A stretch of 64,000 nt of DNA, taken from assembly GCF_002205845.1 (NCBI RefSeq), contig NZ_NISI01000009.1, forward strand, positions 124,001-188,000. The letters run 5' to 3'. The translations under genes and the position numbers were made by a program. Positions 17,463 to 25,093 of the stretch are shown here, one piece after another (within the stretch, counting starts at the first letter, position 1; each line of letters starts with the position of its first letter). Under the pieces are notes generated by a model, which had not been told where the DNA came from, made no database searches, and was given only the letters and a program-made list of their open reading frames with translations. The stretch comes from Roseateles puraquae. Lineage in GTDB: Bacteria > Pseudomonadota > Gammaproteobacteria > Burkholderiales > Burkholderiaceae_C.

Positions 17463-19856
17463 TCAGGGCAGCGTGGTGGTCAGCACACGGCCGTACAGCG
17501 GGGGCACGACGAACTGAAGACGCGAGTCGTTCACCCGCACCGGGGTGTTGGTCAGCCCATCCTGCAGCAGCGTCACGCCGGGCGGCACGGTCACGGTGAC
17601 TGTGCGCGGCACCAGGCTGTTGTTGGTCGCCGTCAGCGCCCAAGTGGCACCGTCCTGCCGGGCCAGCACCACGACCTGGTCATCCACGTGCAGCGGGGCT
17701 TGCAGGGTGCCGTGGCGCAGCACGGGCAGGTCATGGCGCAGTTGGGTCAGACGCTTGAAGTCCGCCAACAGGGCCTCGTCCGGCTGGCCGCCTTGGTCGG
17801 CCCAGGGGTAGGGCATGCGGTTGTAGGGGTCGTCACCCCCGCCCACGCCGACCTCATCGCCGTAATAGATGGTCGGCGCGCCGGGGTAGGTCATCTGGAA
17901 GAACACGGCCAGGCGCAGCCGGCGCTTGGCCAGGGCCAGGTCTTGCTCCTCGCCAAAGTGATGCAGGGCCCGGGGCTGGTCGTGCGTGGACAGCAGGTTC
18001 ATCAGCGCCGAGAAGGCCTGCGGCGGGTAGGCCTCGCGCATCAGCTCCAGGTTGGCCGCCATCACCGCTCCTGACTTGCCGGCCGCGTAGTCGAGCACGG
18101 CGTTGCGGAAGATGTAGTTCATGGTGCTGTCGAACATGTCACCAAGGAAGTACTTGGAACTGTCGAACCAGGTCTCGGCGACGGTCAGGGCATCCGCCTT
18201 GCGGGACTTCACCGCGCGGCGCCACTCGCGCCAGAAGTCGTCGGGCACCCAGGGTGCCACGTCCATGCGCCAGCCCGCCGCCCCGCGGTCGAGCCAGAGC
18301 TTGGTGACCGAATCGTCGTCGCCGTAGGCAAACGCCCGGAAGGACGGGCTGTTCTTGTCGAGTTCGGGCAGGTCGGTCACGCCCACCCAGCCCTGGAACT
18401 GCTTGTCGGGGTCCTTCTCGTCGGGTTTGAACTTGAACCAGCTCGCGTACGGCGAGGCCGGGTTGATACGGCCGTTGTCGAACGCACCGCCCGCCGGGAA
18501 GTTGTTGAAGCGGTTGAAGTAGGGCGAGTCGGCGCCGACGTGGTTCAGCGAGGTGTCGGGGATGACGCGGATGCCCCGCTTGGCCGCTTCGACGCACAGC
18601 CGCAGGAAGTCGTCGTTGCTGCCGAAGGCGGGGTCGATCTGCTTGTAGTCGGCCGCGTCGTACTTGTGGTTGCTCGGCGCGCGGAAGACGGGCGTCAGGT
18701 AGAGCGCATTGGCACCCAGGCTCTGGATGTAGTCCAGCTTCTGGATGAGGCCGGCCAGGTCGCCGCCGAAGAAGTCGTTGTTGTAGAGGGCGTCCGAGCC
18801 ATCCCCGGTGCCTGGCTTGAAAGGCTTCTCGTTCCAGCGGGCATGCCGCTCCACGTCGCGGTCCTGGTAGCGGTCCTGCGGGCGACCGCCGCCGGGCCGC
18901 GGGTCGTTGCTGGGGTCGCCGTTGCGAAAGCGTTCGGGGAAGACGTAGTAGTACACGACGTCACGCGCCCACGCCGGCACCTGGAAGTCGGCGGCGTAGA
19001 TGGTTTGCCGGTAGCGCCGGATGCGTTTGTCCTGGGCGGGCAGGCGCTCGACGCTGGCCGCGCCCATGGAGCCCTTCTCGCGAGTCCAGTAGATCGTGTC
19101 CTTGTTGTTCTGCAGCGCGTAGCGCCCCTGTGCCGTCTCCAGCTCGAACCAGTAGCCGTAGACCCCGGGCTCCGCGAAGCGGTAGCGCGCTGCGAAGCCT
19201 GTGCCCATGCCGCGTGACTCCGGCGTCATGTCGATGCGTGCCAGGGGCTCGTAGGCGAGTTGCTCCTGGTTGCCGGTCAGGCGCCGGCGTTCAACGACCA
19301 GGGTGGCGCGCTTCAGCCCCGGCACGTCGTTGCCCACGCGGAACGTGAACTCAGTGCCGGCAGGCTGGGCCCCGAAGGGCGTCTTGAACTCAGCCTCGCG
19401 CGAATGGAAGTGAGTGGTCAGCGCGGCGCGATCACGGATCGGCCGAGGCGGCGTGGGCTTGAAGGTCTGCGGGCCCACCTGCAACTGGCCGCGCCCGTCT
19501 GCGTTCAACCGTAGTCGCAGCGTATGGGTGCCGCTGAAGCTGCGCTCGAGGTTGGCGGGCGCGCCGCGCTGCGGCTGACCCTCGGCGTTGCCGCCGAAGG
19601 TGCTCGTGGCGGTCCATTCCTCGTCGGCGATCTTGAAGGCCTGCGTGCCGCGGGCGTTGAGGTTCAGGTAATAGGCATCGCAGCGGTACTCGAAGGCCTG
19701 CTCGTCCTGCGCTGCCCAGTTGTTGAGCCCGCCACGCAGGTAGAGCACCGTGTCGCCCAGCGGCGCGGGCTTGCAGGGGGCTGATGAGGCCAGGGCGGGT
19801 GCGAGCGCCAGTAGCGGCAGAAGCGCCCACAGCGCCGCTCGCAGGGTCTGGCGCAT
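17463..19856 (-). CDS. exported neopullulanase/cyclomaltodextrinase-like GH13 enzyme
   Basis: 797 aa from the ATG at 19856. The signal peptide LWALLPLLALAPALA precedes a long N-terminal part (about residues 25-300) with beta-sandwich modules, then the GH13 barrel: DTSLNHVG (I), GWRMDVAPW with D532 (II), VAETW with E561 (III), LLSTHDQPR with D626 (IV). The combination of N-terminal sandwich domains and LSTHDxPR in region IV is typical of neopullulanase/cyclomaltodextrinase relatives. It would cut alpha-1,4 (and possibly alpha-1,6) bonds of oligosaccharides in the periplasm. It is the last gene of the malKEFG operon, 5 bp after malG, so its product feeds the importer. Confidence 0.88.
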   Translation of the reverse strand: MRQTLRAALWALLPLLALAPALASSAPCKPAPLGDTVLYLRGGLNNWAAQDEQAFEYRCDAYYLNLNARGTQAFKIADEEWTATSTFGGNAEGQPQRGAPANLERSFSGTHTLRLRLNADGRGQLQVGPQTFKPTPPRPIRDRAALTTHFHSREAEFKTPFGAQPAGTEFTFRVGNDVPGLKRATLVVERRRLTGNQEQLAYEPLARIDMTPESRGMGTGFAARYRFAEPGVYGYWFELETAQGRYALQNNKDTIYWTREKGSMGAASVERLPAQDKRIRRYRQTIYAADFQVPAWARDVVYYYVFPERFRNGDPSNDPRPGGGRPQDRYQDRDVERHARWNEKPFKPGTGDGSDALYNNDFFGGDLAGLIQKLDYIQSLGANALYLTPVFRAPSNHKYDAADYKQIDPAFGSNDDFLRLCVEAAKRGIRVIPDTSLNHVGADSPYFNRFNNFPAGGAFDNGRINPASPYASWFKFKPDEKDPDKQFQGWVGVTDLPELDKNSPSFRAFAYGDDDSVTKLWLDRGAAGWRMDVAPWVPDDFWREWRRAVKSRKADALTVAETWFDSSKYFLGDMFDSTMNYIFRNAVLDYAAGKSGAVMAANLELMREAYPPQAFSALMNLLSTHDQPRALHHFGEEQDLALAKRRLRLAVFFQMTYPGAPTIYYGDEVGVGGGDDPYNRMPYPWADQGGQPDEALLADFKRLTQLRHDLPVLRHGTLQAPLHVDDQVVVLARQDGATWALTATNNSLVPRTVTVTVPPGVTLLQDGLTNTPVRVNDSRLQFVVPPLYGRVLTTTLP

Positions 19857-19861
19857 GACGC

Positions 19862-20752
19862 TCAGCCCTTGACGCCGCCTGCGGTCAGCCCGGAGACGAT
19901 CCAGCGCTGGGCCAGCAGGAAGACCAGGGTGATCGGCAGGCCCGACAGCACCGCGGCGGCGGCGAAGTCGCCCCACAGGAAACGCTGGTCATGCAGGAAG
20001 TACTTGGAGCCGACGGCGAGCGTCAGGTTGGCTTCTTCGCGCAGCAGCACCGAGGCGACCGGGTACTCGATGATGGTGCCGATGAAGGCCAGCACGAACA
20101 CCACCATCAGGATGGGCACCGCCATGGGCAGCAGCACACGGGAGAAGGCCTGCCAGTGCGTGGCGCCGTCGACCTTGGCGTTCTCCTCGATCTCCACGGG
20201 GATGGTCTCGAAGTAGCCCTTGATCGTCCACACATGCGTGGCGATGCCGCCGAGGTAGGCGAGCACCAGGCCGGCATGCGTCTCGACGCCCAGCGCGGGG
20301 ATGTAGGTGCCGATGGTCTCGAAGATCGCGAAGATGGCCACCAGCGCCAGCACCGGCGGGAACATCTGCAGCAGCAGCATGCCGTTGAGCACAGGCTTGC
20401 TGAAGTTGAACTTCAGCCGCGCGAAGGCATAGGCGGCCGTGGTGGAGATGGCCACGATCAGGAAGGCCGAGGCGGTGGCCACCTTGATGGAGTTCCAGAG
20501 CCAGGTCAGCACCGGGAACGGCGGCTGCACCAGGCTGCCGTCGGCGGCCTGGTAGGGGATGCCAAGTGCGAGCTTCCAGTGCTCCAGGCTGATCTCGGTC
20601 GGGATCAGGCTGCCGGTGGCGAAGTTGCCCGGCCGCAGCGAGATGGACACGACGGCCAGCAGCGGGAAGAGGGTCACGGCGATGAACACCCACATCACGG
20701 CGTGTGCCGCGAAGGAGCGCCAGCGGGCTTGCTTGCCGAGGACGATGGCCAT
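19862..20752 (-). CDS. malG: maltose/maltodextrin ABC transporter permease MalG
   Basis: 296 aa, six hydrophobic segments, and the permease EAA loop [20 protein letters not shown], which docks on MalK. The C-terminus ends [11 protein letters not shown], as in E. coli MalG. A GGGAG box lies 7 nt before the ATG at 20752. The gene is separated from malF by about 100 bp that consist mostly of a palindromic repeat, unlike the other genes of the operon, which overlap. Confidence 0.95.
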   Translation of the reverse strand: MAIVLGKQARWRSFAAHAVMWVFIAVTLFPLLAVVSISLRPGNFATGSLIPTEISLEHWKLALGIPYQAADGSLVQPPFPVLTWLWNSIKVATASAFLIVAISTTAAYAFARLKFNFSKPVLNGMLLLQMFPPVLALVAIFAIFETIGTYIPALGVETHAGLVLAYLGGIATHVWTIKGYFETIPVEIEENAKVDGATHWQAFSRVLLPMAVPILMVVFVLAFIGTIIEYPVASVLLREEANLTLAVGSKYFLHDQRFLWGDFAAAAVLSGLPITLVFLLAQRWIVSGLTAGGVKG

Positions 20753-20770
20753 TCAAGAACTCCCAAAGAC

Positions 20771-20848
20771 AGGGGCCACAGAGGCACAGGGACACAGAGG
20801 AAAACAAGGGCGATGCCTCTGTGGCTCCGTGCCCCTGTGGCTGTGTTC
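20771..20848. repeat. palindromic CACAGAGG-type intergenic repeat, copy A
   Basis: Left arm 20771-20800 and right arm 20815-20848 are near-complementary (GCCACAGAGGCACAGG against CCTCTGTGGCTCCGTGCC), so RNA from either strand could fold into a long imperfect hairpin. It fills most of the malF-malG gap. Related copies are at 23578-23665 and 29811-29876. Confidence 0.85.
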
Positions 20849-20853
20849 GGTTT

Positions 20854-22434
20854 TCATTTCTGCGCCTTGGCGGAGAGCCGCAGGTTGATCAACGACAGCG
20901 CCGCGACCAGGAAGAAGATCAGGGTCGAGATCGCCGCCGCCAGGCCGAAGTCCGAACCCGAGTCGCGGAAGGCGATGCGGTAGGTGTAGCTGACGAGGAT
21001 GTCGGTCTGGCCCGCGGGCAGCTTGGTGGACAGGAAGTCCGGCCGGCCGTCGGTCAGCAGCGCGATCAGCACGAAGTTGTTGAAGTTGAACGCGAAGGCG
21101 CTCACCAGCAGCGGCGCCAGCGGCTTGATGATCAGCGGCGCGGTGATCTTCAGGAAGTTGGTGGCCGGGCTCGCGCCGGCCAGGGCGGAGGCTTCGTACA
21201 GGTCTGCAGGAATCGCCTTCAGCAGCCCCGAGCACAGGATCATGATGTAGGGGTAGCCCAGCCACACGTTGACGATGAGGAGCATCGTCTTGGCCAGCAG
21301 CGGGTCGGCGAACCACGCTGGCTTCACGCCGAAGAGGGCATCCAGGATGGCATTGATCTCGCCGAAGTTCTGGTTGAACAGGCCCTTGAACACGAGGATG
21401 GAGATGAAGCCCGGCACCGCGTACGGCAGGAACAGCAGGGTGCGGTAGGTGGTGCGAAACCGCATGCCTTCCCAGTTCAGCATCACCGCGAACAGCATGC
21501 CGATGGCCGTGGCGAACGCCACCGTCAGCGCCGAGAACACCACCGTCCACCAGGAGATGGACAGGAAGGGGCCGCGGAACTCGGCATCGAACAGCATGCG
21601 CGTGTAGTTGCCGACACCGATGAAGGCCTTGAAGCCGGGCTGCAGGGTTTCGCCCGCATCCGACTGGAAGAAGCCGGTGTCCCGGTTGGGCGTGAACACC
21701 ACGCCGTCGGCCATGCGGGTGAGCTTGCCGTCGCTGTGGCCCGTCCATTGCGGCTTGACCGGCCCGAACTCGCGCAGGCCGAGGTAGTGCAGGGTGGTCT
21801 GGTCAGGCAGCACCAGCACCAGCTTGGCCAGCGCTTCACGGTGCTTGATGAGTTCGGCCAGCGGCAGGGCGCCGTCTGCGGGCAGGTTGCCGGGCGCGGG
21901 GGCGGTGAGGTCCACCCGCAGTGGCGCACCGGCGCGCAGGGCCAGAGGAGGCGACACCCAGCGCGGCGTGGGCTCGCCCTCGGCGCGCAGCACCAGGCGG
22001 TATTCCGGGCCGTTGGCATGCAGGCTGTAGGCCAGCACCTGGTCCTCAACCGCATCGCGCTGCTCCAGCAGGTAGTCGCGCACGCGGCTCTCGCTGAGCA
22101 GGTGGGTGCTGGAGTAGTTGGTGAAGCCGATCTGCGCGGTGTAGACGAGCGGGAAGGCGATGAAGACCAGCATGCCCGCCACGCCCGGGAACAGGTAGCG
22201 CCATGCGAAGCCGCCCCGGCTCAGGTAGACGTAGAAGCCCGCCGTGAAGAGCACGAGCAGGCCACTCGCCCAGGCCGCCTGGCCGGCGGTGTAGATCGCA
22301 AATACGAGGTAGAGCGCGCCGAGCATCAATGCCACGGCAGCCGGCCAGTGCAGGGCCCGGGACAGTCGTTCGCCGAGCGAGGGGCCCAGGGTGGTGTAGC
22401 TGCCCTGGCCGAGGGTGGAGGAGGTCGCGTTCAT
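20854..22434 (-). CDS. malF: maltose/maltodextrin ABC transporter permease MalF
   Basis: 526 aa, the length of E. coli MalF and clearly longer than the short MalF forms of many bacteria. N-terminal membrane helices are followed by a large periplasmic P2-type loop (about residues 95-270), which in E. coli contacts the binding protein. The EAA loop reads EASALAGASPATNFLKITAP. Its ATG overlaps the malE stop by 4 bp. Together with MalG it forms the pore of the importer. Confidence 0.95.
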   Translation of the reverse strand: MNATSSTLGQGSYTTLGPSLGERLSRALHWPAAVALMLGALYLVFAIYTAGQAAWASGLLVLFTAGFYVYLSRGGFAWRYLFPGVAGMLVFIAFPLVYTAQIGFTNYSSTHLLSESRVRDYLLEQRDAVEDQVLAYSLHANGPEYRLVLRAEGEPTPRWVSPPLALRAGAPLRVDLTAPAPGNLPADGALPLAELIKHREALAKLVLVLPDQTTLHYLGLREFGPVKPQWTGHSDGKLTRMADGVVFTPNRDTGFFQSDAGETLQPGFKAFIGVGNYTRMLFDAEFRGPFLSISWWTVVFSALTVAFATAIGMLFAVMLNWEGMRFRTTYRTLLFLPYAVPGFISILVFKGLFNQNFGEINAILDALFGVKPAWFADPLLAKTMLLIVNVWLGYPYIMILCSGLLKAIPADLYEASALAGASPATNFLKITAPLIIKPLAPLLVSAFAFNFNNFVLIALLTDGRPDFLSTKLPAGQTDILVSYTYRIAFRDSGSDFGLAAAISTLIFFLVAALSLINLRLSAKAQK

Positions 22435-23675
22435 TTGTTCAGCAGCATCCGGGCAGCGGCGCCGTCGAGCGCGTCCTTCGGCGATTGCAGGCCGTTCGAG
22501 ATGGCCTCCAGCGCAGCATCCATGGCCGTCCAGAAACGACCGACCTCGGGGATGTTCGGGATGGGGGCGCCATTGCGGGCGTTGGTCATGCTGGCCTTGA
22601 TCAGCGGGTTGACCGACAGCTCGGCGTAGAAGGCCTTGTTGGCCGGCACGCCGATGGGCACGTCCGCGTCCAGCACCTTGAGCGCCTCAGGACGCATCAG
22701 GTGGTTCTCGATGAACTCCTTGGCGATGTCCTTGTTGCGGCTGGGCGCGGCAATCATGCAGCCCAGCACGCCGACGAAGCTCTTGCTGGGCTTGCCCGGG
22801 ATGACCGCTGGGATGCCGGCGACGCCGAAGTCGATCTTGGCGCGGCGCGCGTTGTCCCAGGCCCAGGGGCCGGAGATCATCATGGCCACCTCGCCGCGAG
22901 CGAAGGCCGATTCCATCTCGGCGTAGTTGGCCCCCTTGGGCATGTGGCCGTCGCGGATCAGGCGGTCCAGCATCTCGGCTGCCTTCAGGGCGCCCGGCGT
23001 GTTCACGCCGACCTGGCGGGCGTCATAGTCGCCCTGGGCGTCGCGGCGGAAGATCTCCCCGCCCGCGCCGGCCAGCATCGGCCAGGTGAAGAAGCTCTTG
23101 TTGTAGTGCCACAGGATGGCGTGCTTGCCTTGAGCCTGCAGCTGCTTGTCCAGCGCAATGACCTGGTCCCAGGTCTCGGGCGGCGTCGGGACCAGGGCCT
23201 TGTTGTAGATGAGGCCGGTCGTCTCGATCGCGATCGGGTAACCCCAGATGCGGCCGCGGTAGCTCAGCGCCTGCCAGGCCTGGTCCTCGACCTCAGCCTT
23301 GAGCTTGGCGGATGGGCGTAACGGCGTGAGCAGGCCGGCCTTGGCCCATTCGCCGACACGGTCGTGCGGCCAGCAGAAGATGTCCGGGCCCTTGCCGGCA
23401 CCGGCGGCCTGCTGGAACTTGTCGGTCGGGTCGACCGGATGCTCCACCACCACCTTGACGCCCGCCACCTTCTCGAAGGCGTTGCCGACCTTCTGCAGGC
23501 CGTTGTAGGCCTTGTCGCCGTTGATCCAGACCAATAGGCGCGGTGCGGTCTCGGCCTGCACGGGCTGAAGGAATGCGCCACACAGGCACAGAGCCACAGA
23601 GAGGCTCAGCCCTTTGACGAAGCGCGGCTTCTCTGTGCCTCCGTGCCTCTGTGGCTGTGTTCTGAACCGCCTCAT
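22431..23675 (-). CDS. malE: maltose/maltodextrin-binding protein MalE with repeat-derived signal peptide
   Basis: 414 aa. The mature part from about E42 is a type I sugar-binding protein (LLVWINGDKAYNGLQKVGNA, IFCWPHDRVGEWAKAGLL, FENHLMR-like ENHLMRPEAL). The signal peptide ends VQA at residue 41, with hydrophobic core LSLSVALCLCGAFL. Residues about 4-33 are encoded by a copy of the palindromic repeat (23578-23665): the left-hand part gives TQPQRHGGTEK, the right-hand part LSVALCLCG. The ATG at 23675 overlaps the malK stop by 4 bp, which supports this start. The protein binds maltodextrins in the periplasm and delivers them to MalFG. Confidence 0.93.
   Translation of the reverse strand: MRRFRTQPQRHGGTEKPRFVKGLSLSVALCLCGAFLQPVQAETAPRLLVWINGDKAYNGLQKVGNAFEKVAGVKVVVEHPVDPTDKFQQAAGAGKGPDIFCWPHDRVGEWAKAGLLTPLRPSAKLKAEVEDQAWQALSYRGRIWGYPIAIETTGLIYNKALVPTPPETWDQVIALDKQLQAQGKHAILWHYNKSFFTWPMLAGAGGEIFRRDAQGDYDARQVGVNTPGALKAAEMLDRLIRDGHMPKGANYAEMESAFARGEVAMMISGPWAWDNARRAKIDFGVAGIPAVIPGKPSKSFVGVLGCMIAAPSRNKDIAKEFIENHLMRPEALKVLDADVPIGVPANKAFYAELSVNPLIKASMTNARNGAPIPNIPEVGRFWTAMDAALEAISNGLQSPKDALDGAAARMLLNK
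23578..23665. repeat. palindromic CACAGAGG-type repeat, copy B, inside malE
   Basis: Arms 23578-23605 (CCACACAGGCACAGAGCCAC...) and 23627-23665 (...CTCTGTGCCTCCGTGCCTCT) are near-complementary and share words with copies A and C. The whole element lies in frame within the first 33 codons of malE. Confidence 0.85.
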
Positions 23676-24793
23676 GCCGACAGCTCCGGTGCTGCAAGGC
23701 GGCGGAGTGCACGGCCATGGCTGTCGAAGACGTAAAGCGCTTCTTCCGGCAGGTGCAGGTCCAGGGCCTGGCCGCTGCGCAGGCGGTCGGCGCCATTGCG
23801 ACCTTCGAACTGGCAGGTCAGCGGCTCCTCCAGGCCGGGGTAGGGACAGTAGGCGAAGGTGATGCCGCCCAGCGACTCGACGAAAGCCACGGTGCTTTGC
23901 AGCAGGTTGCCATGGCCGCCCTGGCGGATGTGCTCGGGCCGCACGCCCACCGTCACCTTGTCGCCAGGCTGGGCCCCCTGGCCGGAGACCCGCGCCCGAA
24001 GCGTCACGCCACTGCCGGCGAGCTTGACGTCGACATGGCCGGGCTCGATGGCGGTTAACTCCCCGGCAATGAAGTTCATCTTGGGGCTGCCGATGAAGCC
24101 CGCCACGAACAGGTTGCAGGGATGCTCGTACAGCTCCAGCGGTGACCCGACCTGCTCGACCTTGCCGGCGGACAGCACCACGATGCGGTCGGCCAGCGTC
24201 ATGGCCTCGACCTGGTCGTGCGTGACGTAGATCATCGTGGTCTTGAGGTCTTCGTGCAGCTTGGCGAACTCGTAACGCATGCGCACGCGCAGCGCGGCAT
24301 CGAGGTTGGATAGCGGCTCGTCGAAGAGGAAGACGTCGGGCTTGCGCACGATGGCGCGACCGATGGCCACGCGTTGGCGCTGGCCGCCCGACAGGTCCTT
24401 GGGCTTGCGGTCGAGCAGGTGCTCGATGTGCAGGATCTTGGCGGCGCTGCGCACGGCCGTCTCGATCTCGGCCTTGGGCACCTTGGCCAGCTTCAGTCCG
24501 AACGCCATGTTGTCGAACAGGTTCATGTGCGGGTAGAGCGCGTAGCTCTGGAACACCATCGCAATGCCCCGCTCGGCCGGCGGCACGTCATTGACGACCC
24601 GGCCGCCGATGCTCAGCTCGCCGCCGGTGATCTCTTCCAGGCCGGCGATGGAGCGCAGCAGCGTGGACTTGCCGCAGCCTGACGGGCCGACGAAGACCAT
24701 GAACTCGCCGTCGCGGATCTCCAGGTCAATGCCGTGGAGGATGCGGATGTCGCCGTAGGCCTTCTCTACGCCGGTGAGTCGAACGTCAGCCAC
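23672..24793 (-). CDS. malK: maltose/maltodextrin ABC transporter ATPase MalK
   Basis: 373 aa. Walker A GPSGCGKSTLLRS, signature LSGGQRQRVAIGRA, Walker B VFLFDEPLSNLD and H-loop VTHDQ are intact, followed by the TOBE regulatory domain. The start is a GTG at 24793 with an AAAGG box 6 nt upstream. It is the first gene of the malK-malE-malF-malG-neopullulanase operon, read divergently from glgP. It powers maltodextrin import; whether it binds a transcription factor as E. coli MalK does cannot be seen. Confidence 0.95.
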   Translation of the reverse strand: MADVRLTGVEKAYGDIRILHGIDLEIRDGEFMVFVGPSGCGKSTLLRSIAGLEEITGGELSIGGRVVNDVPPAERGIAMVFQSYALYPHMNLFDNMAFGLKLAKVPKAEIETAVRSAAKILHIEHLLDRKPKDLSGGQRQRVAIGRAIVRKPDVFLFDEPLSNLDAALRVRMRYEFAKLHEDLKTTMIYVTHDQVEAMTLADRIVVLSAGKVEQVGSPLELYEHPCNLFVAGFIGSPKMNFIAGELTAIEPGHVDVKLAGSGVTLRARVSGQGAQPGDKVTVGVRPEHIRQGGHGNLLQSTVAFVESLGGITFAYCPYPGLEEPLTCQFEGRNGADRLRSGQALDLHLPEEALYVFDSHGRALRRLAAPELSA

Positions 24794-24885
24794 TTCTAAC
24801 CTTTCAATCGCCGGGCGCCTTGTTGCTGGACTACGCCGGCCTGTCTCGCGAAATCGGGCTCAAATTTCTCGTCTTCGCCCGTGTT

Positions 24886-24900
24886 TGTAGACAATATACA
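24886..24900. promoter_or_regulatory. starch-regulon operator, malK side
   Basis: TGTAGA-CAA-TATACA, a near-palindrome about 93 bp before the malK start and 110 bp from the perfect site at 24996. Confidence 0.6.
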
Positions 24901-24995
24901 GTTCTGTAGCGCCTTGAACAACAGAGACTACCCGGTTGAATCCGAGTGAAACCGTTGTAGATCAAGCATTTGCAGATCGAGCCGGGTTTTCCCGA

Positions 24996-25010
24996 TGTAG
25001 TCAAACTACA
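24996..25010. promoter_or_regulatory. starch-regulon operator, glgP side, perfect palindrome
   Basis: TGTAGT-CAA-ACTACA is a perfect 6+3+6 palindrome, 84 bp before the glgP ATG. It is the best example of the motif that recurs before the other starch genes. Confidence 0.75.
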
Positions 25011-25093
25011 CAAGCGCTTCAAGCTGGTCGATACTTCGCTCAACGCTGCCTGTCGAGTAGCATTCTTGCCCCCGTCGCCGGGGGTCGGCACTG

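Larger units (their letters stand above)
24794..25093. other. divergent malK / glgP control region
   Basis: 300 bp, distinctly AT-richer than the genes on either side. It holds two operator palindromes (24886-24900 and 24996-25010), one nearer each gene, plus a further half-site TTGTAGATCAA near 24955. A minus-strand reading frame (24831-25106) has no support. No strong -35/-10 pair could be fixed by eye. Confidence 0.8.
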
